Positions 10,881-21,479 of a stretch of 64,000 nucleotides of DNA are shown piece by piece (the first letter of the stretch is position 1; the number at the start of each line of letters is the position of its first letter). Source of the DNA: Rhipicephalus microplus (taxonomy: Eukaryota; Arthropoda; Arachnida; Ixodida; Ixodidae). The stretch covers positions 195,642,491 through 195,706,490 of the forward strand of contig NC_134702.1 of the NCBI RefSeq assembly GCF_043290135.1. The letters run 5' to 3'. A program made the translations under genes and the position numbers. Below the pieces are notes generated by a model. It was not told the DNA's origin. It was given only the letters and a program-made list of their open reading frames with translations, and did not search any database.

Positions 10881-13203
10881 CGCTAAAATTTTCAAAATAC
10901 AGTTCAGCTTAACAGCTAACGCATCTGGTTTGTTAACCAATGGTTTTAGCCACAAGTAATACCCAATAATTGTTGCGGCATAAACAATATCTGAAACACG
11001 ACAGTAGAGGTCACTTTAATCTAATTTTTATGGCTTTCCGTTAATAGCTGAATAGGACTCTGCCAGTAGTGCTTCATGTTCGTGTGGATTCGTCGATTTT
11101 CCAACATAGGCTAATCATATATATGGATGCTGCATTTTATAGAAAACGGTGTGTGCTCGTAATTAAGAAAAAATGTTTATCGTCTTCTCACATTGTGTGC
11201 AATGCTTGTTTTAAGGTTTGTGAGCGAATTTTATTGTTTTTGTGATAAGAAGAGTTTCTCAAGAATTTTCCGGCATGCATTTAATTGAATGCACAGTATA
11301 TGAACGACCATGACGATGAGAACTAAAGCAACGAAAAAAAATTTTGCTCGTATATGCAACAATAACTAATGTCATTTACCACCTATTTCACATTATTATC
11401 GGAGTAGCTAGATCGAGTGATCTAGAATATACATTGATAACAGACCTGAAAGGAAGTCGCATGTATAAACTGTAGGAATAAATGTTTTCATATTTCTATA
11501 TCTGTGCATGGTTTGACTTTTCGAACTTATCCGCTTATGATTGCACACTTTCAACATTATGTCAGTCCTGTAGTATTACTACCAAATCGATGATTTTGGA
11601 TTTTAAATGCTCATTTTTTCTTATTTGCAGAAAGGAAAAAAAATGCCGTTACATTTGGCGCAATGTTACACATAAACCTTTTCTAACCCATGCATGACTA
11701 TAATTTTCCACTTCTAAATTTATTTTTGCTTTCTTCATACACATGTTAACTCAGACCTGTAATCGTGTTGCCAGTTTATGTTAGAGAAGCTAGAAATTGC
11801 AGTGCTTAGTCCGAGTAAGTGCCTTCCTGAGGGCTGAGGAATCTCATTGAGACGGAAATGCATATGAAGCCTAAAAGTAGAAACAGTAGGTATGGTGTTC
11901 CCATGGTAATGAGACGTTTTGATTCCAGTTTTTTGTGAATAAGTCCTAACTCTATAAAGTTATTCACCATAATTTTTAAAGCTAGAGCTGTAAAGAAATC
12001 CAGGCGCATCTTTTTTCAAGGTAAAAACAGCATAAAAACCACTGATTGGTTGATTTATTGATATTTATAAAAAGTGTTTTGCTACGCATTTGCATAAATA
12101 AACGAAGCAGTATTGTATGCTACGTTATGTTCATTGTTCATTCAGTTCGACTAACAATACCTTGCACACTTCGGCAAAGCTCATTCTTTTTATTGCAGCA
12201 CCAATCTGCCCGCAAATATCAAGGCAGCCAAGTTGCAATGGCGACAAATGACAGCGCGTCGAAGTGATGTTTATTAGTTTCCGTATTTCTTACAACTTCT
12301 CCTGTCTCCTCGGGTCTAGACGAAATGGTGTGTTCAATATAGGCGGAATCAGCGCAACATCGATGAACATAAGACGGACAGGATCAAGACTGAAAACATG
12401 TAGCACTTCACTTCTTCCGTGCTGTTTACGTTACTTACGGATGTCTCCTCCACCTGCACAATCGACATGCACCCTTTTTTCCAAAGCGTGCTTCAAAAGT
12501 AAGAAAGAGCTTAAAAAAAGTGGCGGAAGCTTAGTGAGATATCTCGCATACCGACTGAAAGTCGGCGTGTACTTCTCCGACTACGGCCCTCCACTTTCTA
12601 TGAGAGAGCCGCGACAATTACTGCGCGAGAAAATCGAGAGTCATGAGCCGTCTACGCGTGTAGGTGGTAATTATTCTAAAGATTACACAAGACTCTGCTC
12701 AGTTGCACTTAAAAGAAGGTACTCTTCGATGTGTATTTCAGTGGGCCATCGCTACTGCTGTTGCATTTCTTGATTCTTAGAATAGCGCAAGCACCGTCCT
12801 TCTGCTTCTGACATTGTAAGTGAAACAGAAGAACTCTATGAAAACTCAGCGGACGAATGTGGGAAAAGGGTTGTACGATGCTGCATTAGAAATGAGGACA
12901 AAACGCTCCTGCAGGAAAGCAGAGGTTCGGTATCTATCTAATTGGTTCTATAGGAACAAGCACCTCTCTGTGGTGATGGCGGCGGCTGCGGAAACCTCGA
13001 GCGTGTTCCTTTGATCCGTCAACCGCTATGCTTTCCATGCCTTCCTGTGAATACCTTTCCTTTTTGTTTCTTCCTTGTCTATTTTGTTCCCCTCAACAGG
13101 TTTTCAGGTAAGCCTTGCATAGAGTGGTACAACAAAAGTGAAAGCGCTAGACCAATGCATTAAATGGGAATGGTTTAGGCGAACCCACTGCTGTATGACC
13201 GTT
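10881..13203. other. Non-coding interval with one unrecognised open frame
   Basis: AT-rich DNA. The longest open frame is 12267-12773 (+), 168 codons from ATG. It is basic, cysteine-containing and has no motif I recognise. It has a serine/arginine-rich composition with no signal peptide or membrane segment, and is most likely a chance frame. Nothing else is visible in the interval. Confidence 0.45.
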
Positions 13204-13358
<155 letters not shown>

Positions 13359-13659
13359 AACTTTAAAATATTGTCCACCAATGCCTACCTGCATATCAGG
13401 GCCTATGACGTATGGGTATGCTGCTCAGGTTATTTGCACGCTATATTATTTCACACTTTGTGAATTTTTCCTACGTAAACTTGTCAGCGCAACAAACGCA
13501 ACGGGCCCAAACAATTGCAGACCAAATCTTATAATGATTCACATTAGAATGATATACAAAAAATAGCTTGCGGGACAATAAAATACACAAGGACGAGTCA
13601 ACTGAGCTGAACCGCCGTCCAGAAATGACCTATTAATCTAAGATGAAGTACTAGACATT

Positions 13660-13985
13660 GTGAAAGCTATCACTATCGGTGTCTTTTCGTAATAAAATGT
13701 ATTCAGGGATCTACCTAGTTTTCGTGTGATAATAGGAGCATAGTACAGACGTGCGTGAAAATTCCCGTGAAAACCACCACTATCGGCGTCATTTCGTAAT
13801 AAAATGTATTCAGTGATCTACCTAGTTTCTGCGTGATGATAGAAGCATAGTACAGACGTGCGTGAAAATTCTCGTGAAAACCACCACTATCGGCGTCTTT
13901 TCGTAATAAATTGTATTCAAAGATCTACCTTGTTTCTGTGTGATGATAGGAGCATAGTACATACGGGCGTCGAAATTCCCGTATG
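13660..13985. repeat. 107-bp tandem repeat, about three copies
   Basis: The phrase GTCWTTTCGTAATAAA recurs at 13681, 13788 and 13895, exactly 107 bases apart. The intervening sequence (TCTACCTWGTTT..., ...GAAGCATAGTACA...) is also conserved. The copies are about 90% alike by eye. The array ends near 13985. No coding frame is shared by the units. Confidence 0.85.
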
Positions 13986-14967
13986 CTACCACACTTCGCG
14001 CAAGGGCCGCATTAGTGCGCTGGCACTGACAAAGTCCTGTAAAGCTTTCTCTTTTCCTACTGCCACAAGTAATTTGCTCGAACGAGGTGATGCGCCTCAA
14101 CATTATTCTAGAAGACCACAATTTGCGCATGCATCACGGAAATCCCGTTTTTTTTTCTTTTTCAGCATTTTGCTCAGTGTGGCCGTAATGCAGTGTTTGA
14201 CCAAAATGCAGCCTTGAAAAAACACGATTGAGAAAAACCAGATAACTCCTGAAGTAACTGCATGAGCAAGTGGCTGCTTGCCTTGACCCCCCCTCCACCC
14301 AAAAAAAACTAGAATTTCATAACTGCGTAAACAATTAAACACACCTATGACGTACATTCTGTTGTTGTCTTCTTTGGCATTCATAAGTATTGTGCATTTA
14401 TTACGTCAGTTGAAAGTGTCATACTGAACTTGAAGCTGGTTGCTGGATAGCTCACATGGGCTCACGTGATGTAGTATGCCGTCATGTATACGAGGACGTA
14501 CCTAATGAAAAATGGACTGGCAATGCGTTCGGTGGAGCTAGCGTGCACCACTGCGGCGCCAATAACAACCAGTCGAGTGTATACTGAATATCACATCAAG
14601 AACAAATACCACTTTCAAACACAAATTATAAATTCACTAAACACGTTAGGAAACGTGCATGTTGTCCAGGGGGCAGCAATGGAAATAATGCTAGTGATAG
14701 TTGCAAAGTAAAAAGCATCACTGATGACAGAGGTACTGGGGAATGCGAAACTTGAATGTTCTTATTTCTGAAAGAAAATATATGTGCATTTTGCATTGTT
14801 TGTCCGCATTGGAAAAACATTATATGCATTGACAATAACTTCTTGATTGCTTTGATATAGCAATATTGCTGCTATTGCAAGTTTTATTACTATAACAATA
14901 ATATTTGTAGTTGTAGTAGTAGTAGCAGTAGTCCCGCTTTATGGCTTCCAGCCGAAATGCATGCTTA
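13986..14967. other. Non-coding interval before the gypsy insertion
   Basis: Mixed sequence with short T and C runs and a small GTA/GCA trinucleotide stretch near 14910-14935. No gene, RNA or transposon end was recognised. Confidence 0.5.
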
Positions 14968-14976
14968 CTGTGCTCC

Positions 14977-15034
<58 letters not shown>

Positions 15035-15075
15035 CGCGAGAGGAAACGATAGGCAGGATCTCGAAGTGGAGGACT

Positions 15076-15139
<64 letters not shown>
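14968..15139. repeat. (TA)n microsatellite interrupted by a partial gypsy LTR
   Basis: A TA tract at about 14976-15031 is interrupted at 15032-15080 by 49 bases identical to the left 49 bases of the adjacent LTR. The TA tract then resumes (15080-15139) up to the full LTR. The pattern looks like a duplication of TA tract plus LTR end, by unequal exchange or slippage, or an assembly effect. Confidence 0.85.
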
Positions 15140-15142
<3 letters not shown>

Positions 15143-15249
15143 CGCGAGAGGAAACGATAGGCAGGATCTCGAAGTGGAGGACTGTTTACTCAGCCAGAGC
15201 TGACGTTGACTTCTTCGCTCTCGTCTTCTGCCACCAACACAGCGTGGCA
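15140..15249 (-). repeat. 3' LTR of the gypsy element (110 bp)
   Basis: On the minus strand it starts TGCCACGCTG and ends CTCGCGACA. It differs from the other LTR at one position (G here, A there, plus strand near 15203/20448). An LTR of 110 bp is short for Ty3/gypsy. No clear TATA box or AATAAA is visible inside it. Confidence 0.92.
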
Positions 15250-15262
15250 TTACCCTCTCCCC
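15250..15262 (-). promoter_or_regulatory. Polypurine tract
   Basis: GGGGAGAGGGTAA on the minus strand, immediately before the 3' LTR, is the expected primer for plus-strand DNA synthesis. Confidence 0.85.
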
Positions 15263-15445
15263 AATGAAAAAAAAAGAAGAAGAAGCATCGAATGAATGCC
15301 ATGGCTCCTAAAAACAACGAAAGGTAGTAAGAAATGTCTGTGTCCATTGAAAAGAAAAAGGACGAGATGAAAAATAAAGAGGCAAGAAAGTAATGTGCAA
15401 TTGTCTTGAAGGATATTGCCACATCACAAAGTTCTTGTCTTGCAG

Positions 15446-16678
15446 TCAACGAGAATAGTACGGCTTCATCCTGGAGACGTGAACCACATCCGAGGAGCGG
15501 GGTCTGCGAGAACGGTGTGACGTGTCTGCTGGGACAACTTCGTAGTTCACTTCGCCGAGGCGATGAAGAACTCGGTAGGGTCCGAAGTACCGACATAACA
15601 ATTTTTCTGAGCGTCCACGTTGACGTATAGGAGTCCAAACCCAGACTAGGTCTCCGGGTTCGTATATTATTGCTCTGTGGTGGGTGTTGTACCGGAGAGC
15701 ATCTTGATTTTGCCGCGATAAAATGCGAAAGCGCGCTAGCTGCCGGGCGTCTTCGGCACGCTGAACAAATACATCTGCGTCCGGGGTGATCGTGTCCGGC
15801 AGAGTTGGTTGCAGCATGGTGTCAAGCATTGTGGTGACGTCGCGGCCGTAAACTAGACGAAAAGGAGCAAAGCCGGTGGTTTCCTGCAAAGCCGTATTGT
15901 AGGCAAATGTTATATACGGGAGGATTTCATCCCAATTCTTCTGATCCTTGGCGACATACATCGAAAGCATATCTGCAATTGTTTTGTTAAGACGTTCGGT
16001 TAACCCGTTAGTCTGTGGGTGGTACGCAGTTGCTGTTCGGTGCGTCGTGCCGCTCAGCAACAGGATCTGTCGGAGCAACTGTGCCGTAAAAGCAGTACCA
16101 CGATCTGTGATGACGACAGCGGGAGCACCGTGGCGGAGAACGATGTTGTTGATGAAGAAGTCAGCCACCTCGGAAGCAGTTGCTCGCTGGGCGGCTTGTG
16201 TTTCGCAGTATCTGGTCAAGTAATCGGTGGCAACCACAATCCAGCGGTTACCAGCCATAGACTTCGGAAACGGGCCGAGTAAATCCATCCCGATCTTTTC
16301 AAAAGGTTCGTGGGGGGGTCGCAAAGGCTGAAGCAGACCGGCTGGTTTCGTCGTTGGAGTTTTGCGGCGCTGACAGGCTGTGCATGTCTTGACGTACTGC
16401 CGGACGGTTTTCGTAAGTTTCCGCCAGTAGTATTTGTTCTTGATCCGCGCCAGAGTACGCGCGAAGCCAAGATGCCCTGACGATGGCTCGTCGTGACTAG
16501 CACGCAAAACATCATCGCGGAGAGCAGCAGGAACGACGAGGAGGTAAACAGTCTTCGTTGAGTGAAAGTTGCGCTTGTAGAGGATGCCTTGGCGTAAACA
16601 GAAAGATGACAAATCACGCGCGAACTGATGTGGGGGTTGTGGGCGACGTCCCTCAAGGTATTCGATCAGTGGTTGCAA
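15446..16678 (-). CDS. Gypsy pol, integrase portion
   Basis: 410 codons continue in the same frame as the RT-RNase H segment, after a single TAA (16681-16679). There is no ATG at the boundary. The first codon after the stop is TTG, so translation depends on reading through or on the stop being a mutation. The zinc-binding domain has H62, H69, C99 and C102. The catalytic core has D132 ('MDLLGP'), D192 ('TDRGTAF') and E228 ('TERLNK'). The C-terminal GPY/F module is at 366-369 ('FGPYRV'). It would insert element DNA into the chromosome. The core is complete. No chromodomain follows the GPY/F module. Confidence 0.9.
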   Translation of the reverse strand: MQPLIEYLEGRRPQPPHQFARDLSSFCLRQGILYKRNFHSTKTVYLLVVPAALRDDVLRASHDEPSSGHLGFARTLARIKNKYYWRKLTKTVRQYVKTCTACQRRKTPTTKPAGLLQPLRPPHEPFEKIGMDLLGPFPKSMAGNRWIVVATDYLTRYCETQAAQRATASEVADFFINNIVLRHGAPAVVITDRGTAFTAQLLRQILLLSGTTHRTATAYHPQTNGLTERLNKTIADMLSMYVAKDQKNWDEILPYITFAYNTALQETTGFAPFRLVYGRDVTTMLDTMLQPTLPDTITPDADVFVQRAEDARQLARFRILSRQNQDALRYNTHHRAIIYEPGDLVWVWTPIRQRGRSEKLLCRYFGPYRVLHRLGEVNYEVVPADTSHRSRRPRSSDVVHVSRMKPYYSR

Positions 16679-18997
16679 TTATAAGTCTTCGCGTTGCTGC
16701 TCAGCCACGTTTAATGATGCGAGAATAGCAAGGCAGCTGAAGTCTTCATCATTGCCTTCTTCAGCGACCTCGACGGGTGCGCGGGAAAGATAGTCAGCGT
16801 CGGTGTGTTTCTGGCCAGACTTGAAAACCATCGTTATATCAAACTCTTGTAACCGAAGGCTCCATCTTGCGAGACGGCCCGAAGGATCTTTCAGATTCGC
16901 TAGCCAGCAGAGAGAGTGGTGGTCACTTACGATTCGGAAGGGGCGTCCGTACAAGTAGGGCCTGAATTTCGTTATGGCCCATACAACCGCCAGACATTCT
17001 TTTTCAGTCGTCGAGTAGTTCTTCTCCGCAGATGACAACGTGCGGCTAGCGTAGGCGATGACGCGCTCCACGCCATCTTGATATTGCACGAGAATAGCAC
17101 CGAGGCCAAGGTTGCTCGCGTCAGTGCGGACTTCTGTGTCTGCTTCGGTGTCGAAGTGACCTAGGATCGGTGGCGTTTGTAGGCGTTGTTGAAGGTCGCG
17201 GAAAGCGCTGGATTGTTTGGAACCCCAGACGAAGGCGACGTCATCCTTGACGAGTTGTTGTAGAGGGTCGGCGATTTTCGAAAAGTTTGGCACGAAGCGG
17301 TGGTAATAAGCACAAAGTCCCAGAAAGCGGCGTACATCATGCTTTGTTTTCGGTATTGGGAACAAAGCAACTGCCATAGCCTTGTCAGGATTGGGGCGAA
17401 CACCACTGCTGCTGACAATGTGGCCAAGGAATTTCAGTTCCTCATATCCAAAACAACACTTTTCCGGTTTCAGAGAGAGGCCGGCAGTGCGAATAGCCAG
17501 AAGAACCGCCTCAAGCCGCTCAATGTGCTGTTCAAAAGTTCTAGAAAAAACGACTACGTCGTCTAAATACACTAAACAAGAGTACCACTTCAAGCCACAT
17601 AAAACTGTGTCCATCATTCGTTGGAACGTAGCTGGAGCGGAGCACAGGCCAAAAGGGAGTACTTTAAATTCATAGAGACCGTCCGGTGTAATAAACGCTG
17701 TTTTTTCTCGGTCCCGTTCATCTACTTCAATCTGCCAATATCCGCTACGGAGATCCATGGAAGAGAAGTAACGGGCGTGTCGCAGGCGATCCAAGGAGTC
17801 ATCAATACGAGGAAGAGGATATACGTCTTTTTTCGTTATCTTGTTCAGTTTGCGGTAGTCGACGCAAAATCGTAATGAACCATCTTTCTTTCTAACCAGA
17901 ACAACTGGTGACGTCCAAGGACTAGTCGATGGTTGAATTACGTCGTCGTCGAGCATTTGTTTTACTTGATGACGTATAGCATCTTGCTCCTTCTGCGACA
18001 CGCGGTAAGCATGTTGGCGCACGGGTTGCACGTTGGGCTCAGTGATAATTCTGTGCTTGATTAAAGTAGTCTGCCGGACTTTCGAAGTAGTGGCAAAACA
18101 GTCACTAAAGGATGAGAGGAGACTGAGGAGCCTTGCCCTCTTAGGTTCTTCCAACTGGCGATTGACGTTGAGGCGACTAGTCACGTCAGTATCGCAGCTG
18201 TTCTCAGTCGAGATCGTCGTAATCAAAGGGAAGGCGTCCAAATCATCCAATGCCTCTAAGTAAGCTATGGTTGTGCGTTTCGCAAAATGCCTGTGTTCTC
18301 CACTGAAGTTCGTAACTAAAACCATAGTCTGGCCATTTCGCAGTTGAATGAGGCTTCGAGCAATTGCCACTTCCCTATCAAGCAATAACGTCAGGTTACT
18401 TTCGGCGATGCCCGTAATCGACTGCTCCCGTGGACACTCAACAAGCACGAAGATACTACTGCGAGGTGGCAACGTGACGCAATCATCGACTACGCGTAAG
18501 GCCACGCCACGATGTTCGTTCTCGATGTCGGAATCTGGAGAAACACAGTTAACAAAACTGACGAACAAATCACGCAGATTAATTATCGCTCCATACTCTT
18601 GCAGAAAATCCATTCCCAAAATGACCGGCCGAGAACAATTGGGCAGTACAAGGAATGATGCTACAAAAGCCGACGCACAAATCTCAAGCCTGGAGGTGCA
18701 CCTTCCTATTGGGGATACGAGGTGTCCTCCAGCGGTGATTAGTTGAGGGCCGTCCCACGTTGTCAGCACCTTGTGTAGACGGGTGGCCAATGAAGCACTC
18801 ATCACCGAGTAATCAGCTCCCGTGTCGACAAGCGCAGTCACCGGATAACAGTCCACGGAAACAGTAATGGCAGCGGACGTTCTGTTGGCGGTTTCACAAA
18901 CAGGCTTTAACGGCACGTCGTAAGGCAGCGGCGGAGGGTATTTGTCGGTTCGCGTGACAGCGGCCTCACCTCCGGAGGTCGCCGTTTTCAGTTTCCC
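16679..18997 (-). CDS. Gypsy pol: protease, reverse transcriptase, RNase H
   Basis: This is the -1 frame relative to gag, open from the slippery site at 18997. The first 27 codons lie upstream of a GTG at 18916, from which residues are counted. Protease active site: D31-T-G-A-D. RT: '[12 protein letters not shown]' (385-396), '[13 protein letters not shown]' (421-433), catalytic 'YLDD' (450-453) and 'FLGH' (496-499). RNase H: D599 in 'RTDASN', E639 in '[10 protein letters not shown]', D665 in 'SDHHSL'. The frame ends at TAA (16681-16679) between RNase H and integrase. Everything needed for proteolysis, copying and RNA removal is present. The only lesion is the terminal stop, likely a recent point change. 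Confidence 0.92.
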   Translation of the reverse strand, partial: GKLKTATSGGEAAVTRTDKYPPPLPYDVPLKPVCETANRTSAAITVSVDCYPVTALVDTGADYSVMSASLATRLHKVLTTWDGPQLITAGGHLVSPIGRCTSRLEICASAFVASFLVLPNCSRPVILGMDFLQEYGAIINLRDLFVSFVNCVSPDSDIENEHRGVALRVVDDCVTLPPRSSIFVLVECPREQSITGIAESNLTLLLDREVAIARSLIQLRNGQTMVLVTNFSGEHRHFAKRTTIAYLEALDDLDAFPLITTISTENSCDTDVTSRLNVNRQLEEPKRARLLSLLSSFSDCFATTSKVRQTTLIKHRIITEPNVQPVRQHAYRVSQKEQDAIRHQVKQMLDDDVIQPSTSPWTSPVVLVRKKDGSLRFCVDYRKLNKITKKDVYPLPRIDDSLDRLRHARYFSSMDLRSGYWQIEVDERDREKTAFITPDGLYEFKVLPFGLCSAPATFQRMMDTVLCGLKWYSCLVYLDDVVVFSRTFEQHIERLEAVLLAIRTAGLSLKPEKCCFGYEELKFLGHIVSSSGVRPNPDKAMAVALFPIPKTKHDVRRFLGLCAYYHRFVPNFSKIADPLQQLVKDDVAFVWGSKQSSAFRDLQQRLQTPPILGHFDTEADTEVRTDASNLGLGAILVQYQDGVERVIAYASRTLSSAEKNYSTTEKECLAVVWAITKFRPYLYGRPFRIVSDHHSLCWLANLKDPSGRLARWSLRLQEFDITMVFKSGQKHTDADYLSRAPVEVAEEGNDEDFSCLAILASLNVAEQQREDL

Positions 18998-20346
18998 CGG
19001 CGTGGGCTTGCGCCACTGACACCAGGGGACCCAAAGGCGGGTCGGGCGCGGTGCGTTGATGTGGACGGACGGGGTGATGGTGACCGTGACTGTCGTCGCG
19101 GCGGGACAGGGGCGTGATGACTACCCTCCAAGTAATCCGTAATTTCCTGTGGGCGCTCACCATAGCGTGGACAACGAGCATCTGGGTGGAATCCGCGTAG
19201 GCCTATTCGTCGGTAGTAACAGTCGCGGTACATGTGTCCAACTTCGCCACAATGGTAGCACAAAGGACGATTGTCGGGTGCACGCCAGACGGTGGACTTC
19301 CGCGGGCCAGGACGAAAATCGGTCTGAGAAGGCAGGCGACGGGCTGGACTTTGAAAGCGTCTGGTGGTCCCGGTAGGTGCATGAACAAAATGTGCCGTCG
19401 GTGGCGTAGAGACGCGTAGGGCATCCGCGTAGGAAAGCGTGGGAGGTTCGACTTGCGATGGTGGTGCAGAGTGAACGAACTGCCTGATTTCGTTCCGAAC
19501 GACGTCCGTAAGAGCAGCGCTACTGGGAGGGGACGCTGCATAAAATTTCCGAAGTTCTTCTCGTACAACTTGCCGTACGAGTTCTGTGAGGACCTCCCTG
19601 TTATCACCTCCTGGTATAAGCGAGCACGCAGCGGACATGGCCGTCTGACGCTCATACTGCGACAACCGCTGCCGAAGCATGCGCTCCATAATTGTGGCCT
19701 CACGTATGAACTCGGACACGGTCGTAGGAGGGTTGCGCACAAGGCCCGCAAAAAGTTGCTCCTTTACACCTCGCATTAGCAGGCGCACTTTCTTGTCTTC
19801 TGGCATGTGGGGGTCAGCCCGTCGAAACAATCGCGACATTTCTTCGACAAACATGGCGACGCTCTCGTTCGGCATTTGAAATCGTGAAGAGAGTGCCTGC
19901 TCCGCTCTCTCTTTCCGTTCGGGGTTACTGAACGCCTCGCGAAGCTGCCGATGGAACTCCTGCCAACTTGTGAATGAGGTTTCGTGGTTCTCATACCACA
20001 CTCTTGCCGCGTCTAAAAGGGAGATATACACGTTCTTCAACTTACGGCGATTGTCCCAGTCGTTGATGGCAGCGATCCGGTCGAAATGGTCAAGCCAGTC
20101 TTCGACATCCTCACCGGCATCCCCGTGGAATGGGTTGGGTGTGCGAGGCGTGTTGATGACACAGGGTACGCTAGCGAGTGGGTCATGCTCGGTTTGGGTT
20201 GCGGATGTGGCAAACATTGTCCTCAGGGAACTTGCCAAGGGGCCGTACTGTGGTGGTAGTCCTTGAAGGCGGCGGCTGCTTCGATAGATATCAGCAGATC
20301 CTGGTGCACTGGCGGTGGTTGCTTCTGGTTCAGGACCAGCAGGCAT
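18988..20346 (-). CDS. Gypsy gag: capsid and nucleocapsid polyprotein
   Basis: 452 residues from ATG at 20346. The open frame extends 11 codons further up through the primer-binding site without another ATG, so 20346 is chosen. A Ty3-type capsid region is suggested by '[20 protein letters not shown]' followed by tryptophan- and helix-rich sequence, about residues 70-240. One zinc knuckle, C-X2-C-X4-H-X4-C in '[14 protein letters not shown]' (363-376 from this ATG), marks the nucleocapsid, with a basic, Arg/Ser/Pro-rich tail. It would form the particle and bind genomic RNA. The leader between primer site and ATG is only about 20 bases. The frame ends exactly at the slippery site that gives access to pol. 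Confidence 0.9.
   Translation of the reverse strand: MPAGPEPEATTASAPGSADIYRSSRRLQGLPPQYGPLASSLRTMFATSATQTEHDPLASVPCVINTPRTPNPFHGDAGEDVEDWLDHFDRIAAINDWDNRRKLKNVYISLLDAARVWYENHETSFTSWQEFHRQLREAFSNPERKERAEQALSSRFQMPNESVAMFVEEMSRLFRRADPHMPEDKKVRLLMRGVKEQLFAGLVRNPPTTVSEFIREATIMERMLRQRLSQYERQTAMSAACSLIPGGDNREVLTELVRQVVREELRKFYAASPPSSAALTDVVRNEIRQFVHSAPPSQVEPPTLSYADALRVSTPPTAHFVHAPTGTTRRFQSPARRLPSQTDFRPGPRKSTVWRAPDNRPLCYHCGEVGHMYRDCYYRRIGLRGFHPDARCPRYGERPQEITDYLEGSHHAPVPPRRQSRSPSPRPSTSTHRARPAFGSPGVSGASPRRGN
18991..18997 (-). promoter_or_regulatory. -1 ribosomal frameshift heptamer GGGAAAC at the gag stop
   Basis: On the minus strand the last gag codons are GGA AAC followed by TGA (18990-18988), preceded by G, giving G GGA AAC. 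This fits the X XXY YYZ slippery rule. Slipping back one base reads GGG AAA CTG and enters the open pol frame with no stop. The gag and pol frames do differ by -1. A downstream pseudoknot or stem was not modelled. Confidence 0.8.
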
Positions 20347-20365
20347 AAGACGTTGCAGTACAGTA

Positions 20366-20381
20366 CCCAGCACCTCCACCA
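20366..20381 (-). promoter_or_regulatory. Primer-binding site, tRNA-Ala type
   Basis: TGGTGGAGGTGCTGGG on the minus strand, 3 bases inside the 5' LTR end. It complements the 3' end of cytosolic tRNA-Ala (CCCGGCACCTCCACCA from general knowledge) at 15 of 16 positions. Confidence 0.75.
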
Positions 20382-20384
20382 GTC

Positions 20385-20494
20385 TGTCGCGAGAGGAAAC
20401 GATAGGCAGGATCTCGAAGTGGAGGACTGTTTACTCAGCCAGAGCTGACATTGACTTCTTCGCTCTCGTCTTCTGCCACCAACACAGCGTGGCA
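20385..20494 (-). repeat. 5' LTR of the gypsy element (110 bp)
   Basis: Matches 15140-15249 at 109 of 110 positions. It is flanked on the outside by TA repeats (20495-20522) and on the inside by the primer-binding site. The near identity implies a recent insertion. Confidence 0.92.
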
Positions 20495-20522
20495 ATATAT
20501 ATATATATATATATATATATAA
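20495..20522. repeat. (AT)n microsatellite, right flank of the gypsy insertion
   Basis: About 14 AT units abut the LTR. With the TA tract on the other side, this shows the element entered a TA microsatellite. Confidence 0.9.
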
Positions 20523-20669
20523 CGTGTGTAACCTGGCCTGATGAAGAACTGGAACTTCTAAAGTCTGGATCCTCGTCTTTTTACTGCAATTTACGTTATC
20601 CGGGCCATGGTATTGGTAAGTCCAGCGATGAAGACTCGGTGGCCTGCTGCGGGGAACAATGCAGCTCTT

Positions 20670-20817
20670 AAACCACTTTCTTTACCATGTGCGCGCTGCT
20701 GCTTGTGGTCTCGCCCAGCTACGCCGCCTGCTCCTTGGCGTGTTGAACGAAATTTCGTTCCTGGTTGACGAGGTATCCAAACTATGCGAAGAAAACGAGT
20801 GCCTCCGTAAGGATTAG
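20670..20817 (+). pseudogene. LINE ORF1-like coiled-coil fragment
   Basis: A 48-codon frame ends at TAG (20815-20817). It contains leucine-spaced sequence ('LRRLLLGVLNEISFLVDEV' followed by an acidic stretch) typical of a coiled coil with heptad leucines, as in ORF1 proteins of several LINE clades. A second open stretch (about 20860-21065) and the strand near 21195 may be later ORF1 parts. Family assignment is inferred from position upstream of endonuclease and RT. Confidence 0.35.
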
Positions 20818-21479
20818 TCCCGAGGAACTGAACAAAAGCCCATGTCATTACCTTTCTTCAGGAGGGTGAGGTGCTGAAGTATCGCACGGCCACCTTGCAT
20901 ATGAAGGCAACCGTTGCCGCCCTAGCACAAGAAAACGCTGACCCATCTGCAGCTGCCAACCCGCCTGTGTACTTTGGACAAGCACTCTCCGCTACGTTTT
21001 CGCCGACAAATTCGCCGCCAGCTGAACACATGCGTCTGAGCGACGCAGCATCATTCCTGCACTAGCCTTTTCTGCAGCTCTTCTTCTATCTGAAGTTCGA
21101 AAAAAGAAGAAACCTGCCTAGTTTGGAGCTACGATGACATTTTTGCTTATATCTTTAGCTCAACGGAAACGTCAATCGCAACCGGCAAAGGCCATGTTTT
21201 TATTACAAAGCTGAGCCTAGATACCACTGCTGCAGGCATGAAAAACTTATTACTTTAATAGATCTCTTAACAGTGCCTTCACACTAAATTTCACTACCTA
21301 ATATTCTTCTTACATCGAGATTAACAGGGTAACTCTACAGTGCTTGAATCACGTTTGGATTTGGTCTCAAGGTTGTTTCTTCAAACCTTTTCGTGGGGTG
21401 CTGAGTGATGACATGCTTTATACCTCTGAACTACTGCCTAGTGTGGAAAGTGCCGTGTAATGTAGACATTCTCTACCAG

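Larger units (their letters stand above)
15140..20494 (-). mobile_element. Ty3/gypsy LTR retrotransposon, nearly intact
   Basis: The 5355-bp minus-strand element contains, in its own 5' to 3' order: LTR (20494-20385), tRNA-Ala-like primer site, gag, -1 slippery site, pol (protease-RT-RNase H), a single in-frame stop, integrase, polypurine tract and LTR (15249-15140). The LTRs are 110 bp each with one mismatch and begin TG and end CA. It sits inside a TA microsatellite, so an ATAT duplication is consistent but not provable. No envelope gene is present. Apart from one TAA in pol it looks capable of coding, and it is the youngest LTR element in the window. Confidence 0.92.

Noticed and set aside
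12267..12773. Host gene (168-codon frame)
   Set aside because: No recognised domain, no conserved start context and chance length for this composition; kept only as an unrecognised frame.
13660..13985. CRISPR-like array
   Set aside because: Units are 107 bp and wholly repeated with no unique spacers, and the context is a eukaryotic genome.
14939..15267. Long open frames of Tyr-Ile repeats on both strands
   Set aside because: They are readings of the TA microsatellite and the short LTR, with no coding signal.
15446..20379. Endogenous retrovirus with envelope
   Set aside because: There is no open frame between integrase and the 3' LTR that could encode an envelope; the layout is a plain gypsy retrotransposon.
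20591..20848. 85-codon minus-strand frame
   Set aside because: It is the shadow of the plus-strand coiled-coil fragment and lacks any motif.
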